Assembly (NCBI GenBank): GCA_949290515.1
Contig: CASERZ010000005.1
Span: 1 to 64,000 of the forward strand
DNA length: 64,000 nt
Source: an uncultured Christensenella sp.
GTDB taxonomy: Bacteria > Bacillota > Clostridia > Christensenellales > UBA3700
Direction: 5' to 3'
The notes beneath the pieces are model-generated. The model did not search any database and was not told the DNA's origin. It was given only the letters and a program-made list of their open reading frames with translations. Positions 53,207-61,244 of the stretch are shown here, in pieces. The first letter of the stretch is position 1. Every line of letters starts with the position of its first letter. A program made the position numbers and the translations under genes.

Positions 53207-53830
53207 GTGGAAAAGACAGAGTACAGCAGCGCGATTAAATCAAAAAAAGCAATCAAAAACGCACTCAGTCAGTTGCTGATGAAAAAGGACCTTGAGGAGA
53301 TATCCGTAACAGAAGTAGTAAAGACGGCAGGTATCAACCGAAGTACTTTCTATGCGCATTACAACAATATGACCGAAGTGCTCGAAGAAATTGAAACGAG
53401 AGTAGCGGAAGGCATACTCAATTCGTTTATGTCTTACCGAGAGAGCGTAATGGAAAACCCTACGCCTTTTTTGACGAGTATTGCCGCGTTGCTGCAAAAG
53501 GAATTCGATTTTTACAAGCGTCTTGTTTGCGCCAATGTGGGAAGTCACTTCATCGACAGAGTAAAGGAAAATTTTATCAATGCTGTAGTTACGGGAGATA
53601 ATGATAAAATATCTCATATCAAGGACAAAGCCACGTTTGCGGTAATAGTAAGATTTTATACCAACGGCTTTGCTTCTATGTTCGAGGACGTATTCAAGGG
53701 CGTGCTCAAGATAAGTCTTGCTTCGCTAGCCGTAATAATAGGACAGATAGTTGCGGTAGGTTTCGAGGATTATACGATAGCCAAAGTCGAAAAAATACAA
53801 AAACTCAAAAAACAGTATTTAAAACAGTAA
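53207..53830 (+). CDS. TetR/AcrR-family transcriptional regulator
   Basis: A 207-residue regulator. The helix-turn-helix is clear (ISVTEVVKTAGINRSTFYAHYNNMTEVLEEIE) and the remaining helical part would form the ligand pocket and dimer interface. It starts at a GTG after AGGGGGA. The N-terminus (SAIKSKKAIKNALSQLLMKK) is typical of the DhaS-like branch. Target and ligand are unknown; none of its neighbours is a drug exporter. A good terminator follows. Confidence 0.88.
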   Translation: MEKTEYSSAIKSKKAIKNALSQLLMKKDLEEISVTEVVKTAGINRSTFYAHYNNMTEVLEEIETRVAEGILNSFMSYRESVMENPTPFLTSIAALLQKEFDFYKRLVCANVGSHFIDRVKENFINAVVTGDNDKISHIKDKATFAVIVRFYTNGFASMFEDVFKGVLKISLASLAVIIGQIVAVGFEDYTIAKVEKIQKLKKQYLKQ

Positions 53831-53863
53831 TTTGATAAAACGCAGAAAACCAGAACCTAACAA

Positions 53864-53895
53864 GAAAGGACGCAATCAAGCGTCCTTTCTTTCAG
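53864..53895 (+). terminator. Terminator after the TetR-type gene
   Basis: GAAAGGACGC (53864-53873) pairs with GCGTCCTTTC (53880-53889), followed by TTTC. The following 250 bp hold one open frame of 77 codons without a ribosome binding site, which I do not support as a gene. Confidence 0.8.
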
Positions 53896-54151
53896 TTTGG
53901 GTATCATAGTTTTCAACTTTGCAGTTTGCGTTGTTTTTGCAATTATCCTGTGAAATCTCAGGGCCAAACAAAATTGTATTTTGTGACGGCGACGACTTAT
54001 CGGCAGAGATATTTGCGCTTACCGCTTGCGGCGGTAAGTATTATTTTGCCGCAGGGCAGACCTTCGGAAAGCGCAATCGCGCCGATTGATGCCTGTACCG
54101 TAGCTTTGGGAAGATATGAAAGCACGATAAAGAGTTTTTCTTTTGCATTAT

Positions 54152-54179
54152 TTGCATAAGCGCGAATATGTGGTATAAT
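54152..54179 (+). promoter_or_regulatory. Promoter giving a leaderless radical SAM transcript
   Basis: TTGCAT (54152-54157), 16-bp spacer and TATAAT (54174-54179) with TG one base before. Six bases separate the -10 from the ATG at 54186, so transcription should begin at the start codon. Confidence 0.7.
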
Positions 54180-54185
54180 CTGACT

Positions 54186-55061
54186 ATGGAATTTTGTAAT
54201 TGTTGCCCGAGGCATTGCCTTGCGGACAGAGTAAAAACTGCGGGATACTGCGGTGAGTACGGACTGAAAGTAGCCCGTGCTTCCTTGCATTTTTGGGAGG
54301 AGCCGCCTATATCGGGGACGCGCGGAAGCGGTACGGTATTTTTCAGCGGGTGCAATCTCAAGTGCGTGTATTGTCAAAACTACGATATATCGAGGGGAAA
54401 GGGTACATTGCTTACGCCTCGGCAACTTGCCGACGTGTTTAAAAGGCTGGAGGACGCCGGCGCGCACAACATAAATCTCGTGACGGCATCGCATTTTACC
54501 GACGCAATTACCGAAGCATTCGACATTTATCGCCCCGCGCTTCCCGTGGTGTACAATTGCGGAGGTTACGAAAGCGTGGATAATCTCAAAAGGCTGGAGG
54601 GCATAGTCGATATATATCTTCCCGACTTCAAATATGCCGACAACGCGCTTGCGAAAAAATACAGCAACGCGCCCGATTACGCAGAAAGATGCACTCTTGC
54701 ACTCAGCGAAATGCGAAGACAGCAACCGCAAGATATTTTCGATGACGGGATAATGCAAAAGGGAATGATAATAAGGCATCTCGTATTGCCCGACGCCGTC
54801 GACAATACAAAGAGAGTGCTGGAGTGGATAAAGAGCAATTTATCTGCCGATACTTACATATCCGTAATGGGACAGTATATACCCTGCGGACAGGCAAAAG
54901 AGTATCCTCCGCTAGACAGAAAACTCAAGCCTCTGGAATACAAAATAGCCGTTTCTTATGCGGAAAAGCTGGGATTCGTCAATGCGTTCGTGCAAGACGG
55001 AGAGAGTGCGGACGAAGCTTTCGTGCCTGACTTCGACGTCAGTCCCGTGGCATTAAAATAA
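54186..55061 (+). CDS. Radical SAM protein, PflA-like
   Basis: A 291-residue radical SAM protein. The cluster-binding motif Cys-x3-Cys-x2-Cys is GCNLKCVYCQN, preceded by a Cys-rich N-terminus (FCNCCPRHC) that resembles the start of uncharacterised pyruvate-formate-lyase-activase-like proteins. Further motifs are INLVTASHF, YNCGGYES, IYLPDFKYAD and the C-terminal ISVMGQYIP. The function of this subgroup is not known to me. The start codon was chosen because the -10 box ends six bases before it; a start at 54168 would lie upstream of the predicted transcript. No ribosome binding site is present. Confidence 0.85.
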   Translation: MEFCNCCPRHCLADRVKTAGYCGEYGLKVARASLHFWEEPPISGTRGSGTVFFSGCNLKCVYCQNYDISRGKGTLLTPRQLADVFKRLEDAGAHNINLVTASHFTDAITEAFDIYRPALPVVYNCGGYESVDNLKRLEGIVDIYLPDFKYADNALAKKYSNAPDYAERCTLALSEMRRQQPQDIFDDGIMQKGMIIRHLVLPDAVDNTKRVLEWIKSNLSADTYISVMGQYIPCGQAKEYPPLDRKLKPLEYKIAVSYAEKLGFVNAFVQDGESADEAFVPDFDVSPVALK

Positions 55062-55123
55062 TATATTATATTTTGTTGTACTCTTTTGCAAATTATGCTA
55101 AAATGATGAAAAGGTAGTGAAAA

Positions 55124-55876
55124 ATGGATATTTTCGTAAAAGTAGTTTGCGTTATTGCCGCATATCTTGTCGGTTCAATCAACGCGGCAACGATAGTCAG
55201 CAAAATCAAAGGTAAAAACATCAAAAAACTGGGAAGCGGCAATCCCGGAACTATGAACGTACTGCGTTCGATAGGCAAGGGCTGGGGCGCGCTTACTTTT
55301 GCATTTGACAGCGTAAAGGGACTTGCTTTTGCGCTTATAGGAAGATTTGCCATAGACGGCGGCTCGTACGAGTGGATGTTCATACTCGGCACGATAGTCG
55401 TCGTAGGACATATATTTCCCGTATACACGGGCTTTAAGGGCGGCAAGGGCGTAGCAACGTCCATAGGCGTATTTCTCGTTGCTTCCCCTATCGTAGCGGC
55501 GTGCGTACTCGTCGGACTGATTGTATATCTGCTCTTGTGCAAGATAGGATTTATCGGTTCGTATCTTGCGATAACCGCGCTTGCCATCACGTGTTGTATT
55601 CAATACGGCACGAGTATAATCATAATAGTATGTTGCGTGATAATGTGGCTGCTTGTAGTTATCCGCCACAAGGACAACGTAATCAGATTTATACACGGCA
55701 AGGAGAATACCTTGAGTATCGTAGGAAAAAACGAGGTCAAGGAGCTTGACGACGAGGGCAACGAAAAGTCGCAAAACGCAGACGGCGATGCAGCCGAAGC
55801 AGGTAGCGAGGACAAAAAAGCCGACGAATCCCAATCCGAGGAAGAGGACGCGGCTTTAGACGAAAAGACCGAATAA
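55124..55876 (+). CDS. plsY: Glycerol-3-phosphate acyltransferase PlsY
   Basis: A 250-residue membrane acyltransferase that makes lysophosphatidate from acyl-phosphate and glycerol 3-phosphate. The family motifs are AYLVGSINAATIVSK, LGSGNPGTMNVLRSIGKGWGALTFAFDSVKG, GHIFPVYTGFKGGKGVATSIGVFL and the late IRHKDNVIRFIHGKEN. The usual length is about 200 residues; here an acidic tail of 45 residues (DDEGNEKSQNADGDAAEAGSEDKK...) is added. ychF follows after 53 bp. Confidence 0.93.
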   Translation: MDIFVKVVCVIAAYLVGSINAATIVSKIKGKNIKKLGSGNPGTMNVLRSIGKGWGALTFAFDSVKGLAFALIGRFAIDGGSYEWMFILGTIVVVGHIFPVYTGFKGGKGVATSIGVFLVASPIVAACVLVGLIVYLLLCKIGFIGSYLAITALAITCCIQYGTSIIIIVCCVIMWLLVVIRHKDNVIRFIHGKENTLSIVGKNEVKELDDEGNEKSQNADGDAAEAGSEDKKADESQSEEEDAALDEKTE

Positions 55877-55929
55877 AAAGCAAATACACGTTTTACCGTA
55901 CAGGTAACGGAAAATACAGAGGTAGAGAA

Positions 55930-57021
55930 ATGAAACTGGGTGTAGTAGGACTTCCCAACGTAGGAAAGAGTACGTTGTTCAACGCGATAACGCAAGCGGG
56001 CGCAGAGAGCGCGAATTATCCTTTTTGCACGATAGAGCCCAACGTGGGCGTGGTTGCAGTTCCCGACGAAAGACTGGACAAGCTTGCCGCGCTTTACAAC
56101 AGCAAGAAAGTAACTCCCACGGTACTCGAATTCGTGGACATAGCAGGACTCGTAAAAGGCGCGTCAAAGGGCGAGGGACTGGGCAACAAGTTTTTGTCGC
56201 ATATCAGAGAGGTTGACGCAATCGTGCACGTAGTAAGATGCTTCGACGACGCCAACATAACGCACGTCGACGGCAGTGTAAATCCTTTGAGAGATATCGA
56301 GACGATTGAGTTCGAGCTGATTTTTGCAGATATGGAGAGCGTACAGAAGAGAGCCGCCAAAGCGCGTAACTCTGCAAAGGGCGGTGACAAGAAGTACATA
56401 GTCGAAGCCGACCTTCTCGACAGAGTATATACAGAACTGGAAAAGGGTACTCCCGCAAGACTTATAGAGCTTAGCGACGACGAAAAAGAGATAGTAAGAG
56501 ATTTGTTTCTTTTGACGGCAAAGCCTGTGATATACGCGGCAAACATAAGCGAAAACGAAGTAGCCGCAGGTACTAACGCTTACGTCGAACAGGTCAGACA
56601 GTACGCAGAAAAGCAGGGAGCCAAGACGATAGTCCTCTGTGCAAAGCTAGAAGAGGAACTCGCGGGAATGGACAAGGAAGACAAAGAGATGTTTCAGGCT
56701 GAGTACGGCATCGACAAGAGCGGTCTGGACAAGCTTGTATCCGCTTGTTACGATTTGCTGGGACTTATCAGCTATCTTACGGCGGGAGAGAAAGAAACGA
56801 GAGCGTGGACGATTACCCGAGGCACGAAAGCTCCTCAGGCGGCAGGCAAGATTCACAGCGACTTCGAAAGAGGATTTATCCGCGCGGAGATAGTCGACTG
56901 GCAGACTTTGCTCGAGTGCGGTTCTTACGTGGCTGCCAAAGAGCACGGCAAGGTAAGAAGCGAAGGCAAGGATTACGTCATCAAGGACGGCGACGTGGTA
57001 CTCTTCAGATTCAACGTATAA
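55930..57021 (+). CDS. ychF: Ribosome-binding ATPase YchF/OLA1
   Basis: A 363-residue Obg-family P-loop protein that prefers ATP and binds ribosomes; linked to stress responses. GLPNVGKSTLFNAIT (Walker A), FVDIAGLVKGASKGEGLGNKFL (switch II region), a coiled-coil insertion and the C-terminal TGS domain (TAGEKETRAWTITRGTKAPQAAG, FERGFIRAEIV, DYVIKDGDVVLFRFNV) are all typical, and the length is standard. AGGTAG precedes the ATG. Confidence 0.97.
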   Translation: MKLGVVGLPNVGKSTLFNAITQAGAESANYPFCTIEPNVGVVAVPDERLDKLAALYNSKKVTPTVLEFVDIAGLVKGASKGEGLGNKFLSHIREVDAIVHVVRCFDDANITHVDGSVNPLRDIETIEFELIFADMESVQKRAAKARNSAKGGDKKYIVEADLLDRVYTELEKGTPARLIELSDDEKEIVRDLFLLTAKPVIYAANISENEVAAGTNAYVEQVRQYAEKQGAKTIVLCAKLEEELAGMDKEDKEMFQAEYGIDKSGLDKLVSACYDLLGLISYLTAGEKETRAWTITRGTKAPQAAGKIHSDFERGFIRAEIVDWQTLLECGSYVAAKEHGKVRSEGKDYVIKDGDVVLFRFNV

Positions 57022-57088
57022 CAATATCATTACACGGTAAAATATACCCTTGTCGGCTTATCGGCAAGCGCGGGCAAAAGACGGAATT

Positions 57089-58777
57089 ATGGATTACAGA
57101 CAGATTATAGTAGACAGTATAAAAGGCGATTACGACAAGGACGAACTCTTGTCGCTCGTTGCCGTACCCAAAGATACGGCTATGGCGGACTTGTGCATAC
57201 CTTGTTTTAAACTCGCAAAACAGCTCAAAAAGCCTCCTATGGTTATTGCTCAGGAAATGGCACAAAGCGTAGACAAAGGAGAGATGATTGCTTCGGTGCA
57301 AGCGGTAGCGGGTTTTGTCAATTTCAAATTCGACAATATGCGTTACGGAAAGAAAGTGCTCGAAGAGGTAATCGCAAAGGGAGAGGACTACGGCGCAAGC
57401 GACGAGGGAAAAGGCAAGACGGTTTGCATAGACTTTTCGTCGGTCAATATCGCTAAGCCTTTCCATATGGGACATATGCTCAATACGTCAATAGGCGCTG
57501 CGATTTACAGGACGTATGCAAAACTCGGCTACAAGGTCGTAGGCATCAATCATCTCGGAGACTGGGGTACTCAATTCGGCAAACTCATAGTCGCATACAA
57601 GCTTTGGGGCAACAAAGAGGATATAGACGCAAGAGGAGTGAGAGGACTTCTCGACATATATGTAAAATTCCACAAGGAAGCCGAGAGCAATCCCGCACTC
57701 GAGGACGAGGCGCGCGCTTGGTTTAAGGCCATAGAGGACGGAAACAAGGAAGCTTTGGAGCTTTTCAATTACTTCAAGGAAATCACTCTTAAAGAAGTGG
57801 GCAAAGTCTATGACAGACTGCACGTCAAATTCGACAGCTATGCGGGAGAATCTTTCTATAACGATAAGATGCAACCCGTACTGGATATGCTCACCGAAAA
57901 GGGACTTTTGGTAGAGAGCGACGGCGCAAAGGTAGTGCGTTTTGACGAGAGCGAAAATATGCCGCCTTGTCTGTTGCAGAGAAGCGACGGCGCGACGCTG
58001 TACGCTACGAGAGATATGGCGGCGGCTTTTTACCGCAAAAAGACTTACGACTTCGACAAGTGCCTGTACGTCGTGGCTTATCAGCAAAACCTCCACTTCA
58101 GACAGCTTTTCAAGGTGCTCGAGATGGCAGGGTGCGAATGGTCTAAAGATATGGTGCACGTAGCTCACGGAATGGTTTCGCTCGAAAACGGTTCGATGTC
58201 GACCAGAGAGGGCAACGTGGTATTCTTGCAAGACGTGCTCGATACCGCCGTAGCTAAGGCAAAGGAAGTCATCGACAGCAAAAATCCCGACCTTGCGGAC
58301 AAGGACGATACGGCAGAAAAAGTCGGCGTAGGCGCGGTAATATTCGGTATGCTTTACAACGGCAGAATAAAGGATATAGTATTCTCTTTTGACAAGGTGC
58401 TCAACTTTGACGGAGAGACGGGACCTTACGTACAGTACACCTATGCGCGTTGCAACAGTCTTTTCGACAAGTGCGGACAGATAGGCAACGAGATAGATTA
58501 CAAGGGTATAGACAACGATGAAAGCAAGGACATAGTCAGACTTTTGGAAAAGTACCCCGAAGTGCTTAAGGAGAGCGCGCGCAAATACGAGCCCAGCATA
58601 ATCACCAGATACGCTGTAGACCTTGCGCAGGCATTCAACAAATTCTACTTCGAGCATAAGATAAACGGAGAGGCAGAGGGAGTCAAGAATGCGCGTCTTA
58701 TGCTTACGCAGGCAGTAAGACAAGTTCTTTCCAACGCTTTGGGACTGTTGGGTATAGCTACGCCCGCAAAGATGTGA
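57089..58777 (+). CDS. argS: Arginyl-tRNA synthetase
   Basis: A 562-residue class I synthetase charging tRNA-Arg. The N-terminal Add1 domain (ADLCIPCFKLAKQLKKPPMVIAQEMA) is followed by the ATP motif HIGH, seen as PFHMGHM, the family stretch GINHLGDWGTQFGKL, and the KMSKS counterpart MSTREGNV. The C-terminal anticodon-binding domain ends HKINGEAEGVKNARLMLTQAVRQVL. The start follows ACGGAA; an upstream in-frame ATG has no support. A clear terminator follows. Confidence 0.97.
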   Translation: MDYRQIIVDSIKGDYDKDELLSLVAVPKDTAMADLCIPCFKLAKQLKKPPMVIAQEMAQSVDKGEMIASVQAVAGFVNFKFDNMRYGKKVLEEVIAKGEDYGASDEGKGKTVCIDFSSVNIAKPFHMGHMLNTSIGAAIYRTYAKLGYKVVGINHLGDWGTQFGKLIVAYKLWGNKEDIDARGVRGLLDIYVKFHKEAESNPALEDEARAWFKAIEDGNKEALELFNYFKEITLKEVGKVYDRLHVKFDSYAGESFYNDKMQPVLDMLTEKGLLVESDGAKVVRFDESENMPPCLLQRSDGATLYATRDMAAAFYRKKTYDFDKCLYVVAYQQNLHFRQLFKVLEMAGCEWSKDMVHVAHGMVSLENGSMSTREGNVVFLQDVLDTAVAKAKEVIDSKNPDLADKDDTAEKVGVGAVIFGMLYNGRIKDIVFSFDKVLNFDGETGPYVQYTYARCNSLFDKCGQIGNEIDYKGIDNDESKDIVRLLEKYPEVLKESARKYEPSIITRYAVDLAQAFNKFYFEHKINGEAEGVKNARLMLTQAVRQVLSNALGLLGIATPAKM

Positions 58778-58818
58778 CGGATAAATTAAGACAAACGACA
58801 CAGAAATACAATAAAACA

Positions 58819-58847
58819 CGCGGCTTTTTTAAGCCGCGATTTTATTT
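58819..58847 (+). terminator. Terminator of argS
   Basis: CGCGGCTT-TTTT-AAGCCGCG followed by ATTTTATTT. Confidence 0.85.
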
Positions 58848-58947
58848 GCCCAAAAAGGGATTTATTCCTGCAATCCTTTGCTTTCTATCGGAGAAAAGGA
58901 GAATAAAGCAAAGAGGAGCGATATTTAAAATTACCACTTTTTGTATT

Positions 58948-58977
58948 TTGAATAAAGCTGTATTTTCAAAGTAAAAT
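58948..58977 (+). promoter_or_regulatory. Promoter of the VanW-like gene, nearly leaderless
   Basis: TTGAAT (58948-58953), 18-bp spacer, TAAAAT (58972-58977). The ATG is eight bases after the -10, giving a leader of about 2 nt, and no ribosome binding site exists. Confidence 0.55.
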
Positions 58978-58985
58978 CACACAAT

Positions 58986-59906
58986 ATGCTTGTGGAAAAT
59001 CAGAGAAATAAAATACGCTTTGTTGCGGCACTGGCAATTACTCTTATCTCGGCGGTTATTCTTATGTCGGGATTTATCGTTTCAGTCTCCGATGAATACG
59101 ATTTGTCGAGCGTATTCAGACCCAACGATTACGGCTTCTCGCCTAAAATGCAGCTTGTCAGTTCTTTCTCTACCGACTATTCCTCGTCCAAAGAGGACAG
59201 AAGGCATAACGTAGCTTTAGCGAGCGAAAGCTTCAGCTGGATTGGCGTGAAAAAGGGCGGCAAACTTTCTTTCAATACCCTTGTCGGAAAGAGAACGGAG
59301 GAGAGAGGTTACAGGGTGTCTAAAGTCATAGTGGACGGCGAATATACCGAGGGCGTAGGCGGGGGAGTATGTCAGGTATCCACCACGCTCTACAACGCGT
59401 GGATTAGAGCGGGACTGGGAGTGGAATACGTGAGAGCGCACAGCCTGCCCGCTTCCTATTGCGAATTGTCGCAGGACGCTACGGTGACGGAATATACCGA
59501 CCTCGTGCTCGTCAACGATTCCGACTTCGACGTACTCGTCAACGGCTACGTCAAGGATTTGAAGATATGTTTTGACGTATACGCCAATCCTTTGGAATAC
59601 GACATAACAGTGCGTACGGAGCTTATTGAAACAATTGAGCCGCCTGCCCCCGAGATAATAGAAGTGGACGAATTCCCCGATGACTTTACGGGTAAGATTC
59701 TCAGCGACGCCGTGGGAGAATACGCCATAAAGAAAGCAGAGAAACAGGGGTATAAATCGCGAGCCTTTCTGGAGTATCGCGACAAAAGCGGTAAAATAGT
59801 AAAGTCCGTACAGATAAGAAAAGACAGTTATTTGCCCTCTCAAGGCAAGATTTACAGAAAGAGTGTGAAGACGCTTTTGCCCGATATAAACTTTTCGGTT
59901 GATTGA
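58986..59906 (+). CDS. VanW-family protein
   Basis: A 306-residue protein with an N-terminal membrane segment (FVAALAITLISAVILMSGFIV) and a VanW domain facing outward: SFSWIGVKKGGKLSFNTLVGKRTEERGY, GVGGGVCQVSTTLYNAWIRAGL, RAHSLPASY, and VLVNDSDFDVLVNGYV. VanW domains were named from vancomycin clusters, but most members are general envelope proteins of unknown role, and no van genes are here. The last 90 residues are charged. The transcript is probably leaderless. Confidence 0.87.
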   Translation: MLVENQRNKIRFVAALAITLISAVILMSGFIVSVSDEYDLSSVFRPNDYGFSPKMQLVSSFSTDYSSSKEDRRHNVALASESFSWIGVKKGGKLSFNTLVGKRTEERGYRVSKVIVDGEYTEGVGGGVCQVSTTLYNAWIRAGLGVEYVRAHSLPASYCELSQDATVTEYTDLVLVNDSDFDVLVNGYVKDLKICFDVYANPLEYDITVRTELIETIEPPAPEIIEVDEFPDDFTGKILSDAVGEYAIKKAEKQGYKSRAFLEYRDKSGKIVKSVQIRKDSYLPSQGKIYRKSVKTLLPDINFSVD

Positions 59907-59934
59907 AAAAAGAGGACGTAGCGTCCTCTTTTTG
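59906..59934. terminator. Terminator between the VanW-like and HD genes
   Basis: AGAGGACG (59911-59918) with CGTCCTCT (59922-59929), A run before and TTTT after. Confidence 0.8.
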
Positions 59935-60004
59935 TTATCGTGATTAGATATTAGAATAATGCGCGCAGCGCGCTTGTCTGGTACTGATTCAGGAGCGCGT
60001 CCGC

Positions 60005-60598
60005 CTATTTTTCTTCGTCGAAATACGTAGCCATTACGTCGGCAAGGTGTATCATCGTAGCAAAAGGATATTCCTCGAAAGCCTGCGATATAGCGTATTC
60101 TCCGCCAAGTACGCGTTTGTCAAAACCTCCCATATGCCAGTTGATTGCCATAGCTTCCTCTCTGGTCAGTCGCATAAAACCGCTTATGATATATACGGAT
60201 TTTTCTCCGTGACCGTAAGGGAGTGAATCTTCTACGGTATAAAAGGGCACTTGTTCCCACGCTCCGTCTACCTTGACGTTGCGAAAACTGATTTTGTAGA
60301 AGTTGACTTTGCACAAATCGTGCAAAAGTGCGGCTACTGCGATATTTTCGGGCGTAATGCCGTCAAAGAGTCCCGACTTTTTCTTTTGCTCCAGCTCATA
60401 CAACTCCATAGCTCTGTCATATACGTTGAGCGAGTGGTCGCACAGTCCGCCCTGCATAGCGTTGTGGAATTTACTGCTTGCGGGAGCGACAAAGAAGTCG
60501 CTGTTTTCCAGCCATTTGAGAAGCTTGTCCGCGCCGTCGCGCTTGATATTGTCGTTGAAGATTTTTAAAAACCGTGCCTTGTTGAGTTCGATATCCAT
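60005..60598 (-). CDS. HD-domain hydrolase
   Basis: A 197-residue protein with an HD metal-binding domain: FHNAMQGGLCDHSLNVYDRA carries the first His, ALLHDLCKVNFYK the HD pair, and AINWHMGGFD and MIHLADVMATYFDE further ligands. Such proteins hydrolyse nucleotides or cyclic nucleotides, or act on nucleic acid ends; the substrate is unknown. It has a promoter at 60738-60766 and a leader of about 130 nt with two hairpins. Confidence 0.88.
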   Translation of the reverse strand: MDIELNKARFLKIFNDNIKRDGADKLLKWLENSDFFVAPASSKFHNAMQGGLCDHSLNVYDRAMELYELEQKKKSGLFDGITPENIAVAALLHDLCKVNFYKISFRNVKVDGAWEQVPFYTVEDSLPYGHGEKSVYIISGFMRLTREEAMAINWHMGGFDKRVLGGEYAISQAFEEYPFATMIHLADVMATYFDEEK

Positions 60599-60737
60599 AG
60601 TGTCTCCGATTTTGTACCGCGCGGATACGGTACGCTTTTTATTGTCTTTATTGTTATGTATACTTCGGGTATTTCTAAGTCCTGCTCGACTTTAAGCAGG
60701 CAGAGCATTTTTCCGCCGTCAAAGATTTGTCAAGTAC

Positions 60738-60766
60738 AGTATAGAGCATTTTGCTTTTGCAGTCAA
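60738..60766 (-). promoter_or_regulatory. Promoter of the HD-domain gene
   Basis: TTGACT (60761-60766), 17-bp spacer, TATACT (60738-60743) on the minus strand. The leader folds CCTGCT / AGCAGG and GTACCG / CGGTAC hairpins before GGAG. Confidence 0.7.
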
Positions 60767-60840
60767 GACGTAAAAAGGGCATAAAAAGGCCGCTTGCGTA
60801 AGCGACCTTCCTGTTTTGCGTTGCGTAAAAGTCAAATGGA

Positions 60841-61059
60841 TTATTTAGACCACAGCCATACGTAATCGTGATGTACAAGCAAGGATATGATGTCCACAAT
60901 CCAGCCTATAGCGAAGAAACCGCCCGTCAGCAGATAGAGAATACCCGAAAGGATATGTCCCTTGATGATACGTGCGACAAAACCCGTAATTGCGCCGAAG
61001 AAGATTTGAAGGATTAACCAGAGAATCCAGCTTCCGCCGAGTTTTTTAGATTTAGCCAT
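60841..61059 (-). CDS. Small TM2-like membrane protein
   Basis: A 72-residue protein with a Lys-rich start and two hydrophobic helices (WILWLILQIFFGAITGFVARII and LYLLTGGFFAIGWIVDIISLL) joined by a short turn with GHILSGIL. The pattern resembles TM2-domain proteins, where Gly-rich helices end in a short polar tail (VHHDYVWLWSK). Function unknown. The start was set at the ATG preceded by GGGGGG; the longer upstream frame has no ribosome binding site. Confidence 0.75.
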   Translation of the reverse strand: MAKSKKLGGSWILWLILQIFFGAITGFVARIIKGHILSGILYLLTGGFFAIGWIVDIISLLVHHDYVWLWSK

Positions 61060-61244
61060 ATAGTTCCCCCCTTTTTTGTTTGGTGTGCTTAAATTATACA
61101 ACTTTTTGATTATATTGTCAATAATCAATTTGGAGCAGTATTTGATAAATCGTGTCGAGTATGCACAATTATATGATAAAATATTGAAAAAACTCATTTA
61201 TAATGATATACTGTTAATGCTCCAAAAGGGGCAAAGAGGTGAAT

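Noticed and set aside
53926..54159. A 77-codon frame before the radical SAM gene
   Set aside because: No ribosome binding site, no promoter of its own, no recognisable domain; its 3' part is the promoter region of the next gene.
58986..59906. Vancomycin resistance cluster
   Set aside because: VanW-like proteins are widespread in Clostridia; no vanH, vanA or vanX genes are in the window.
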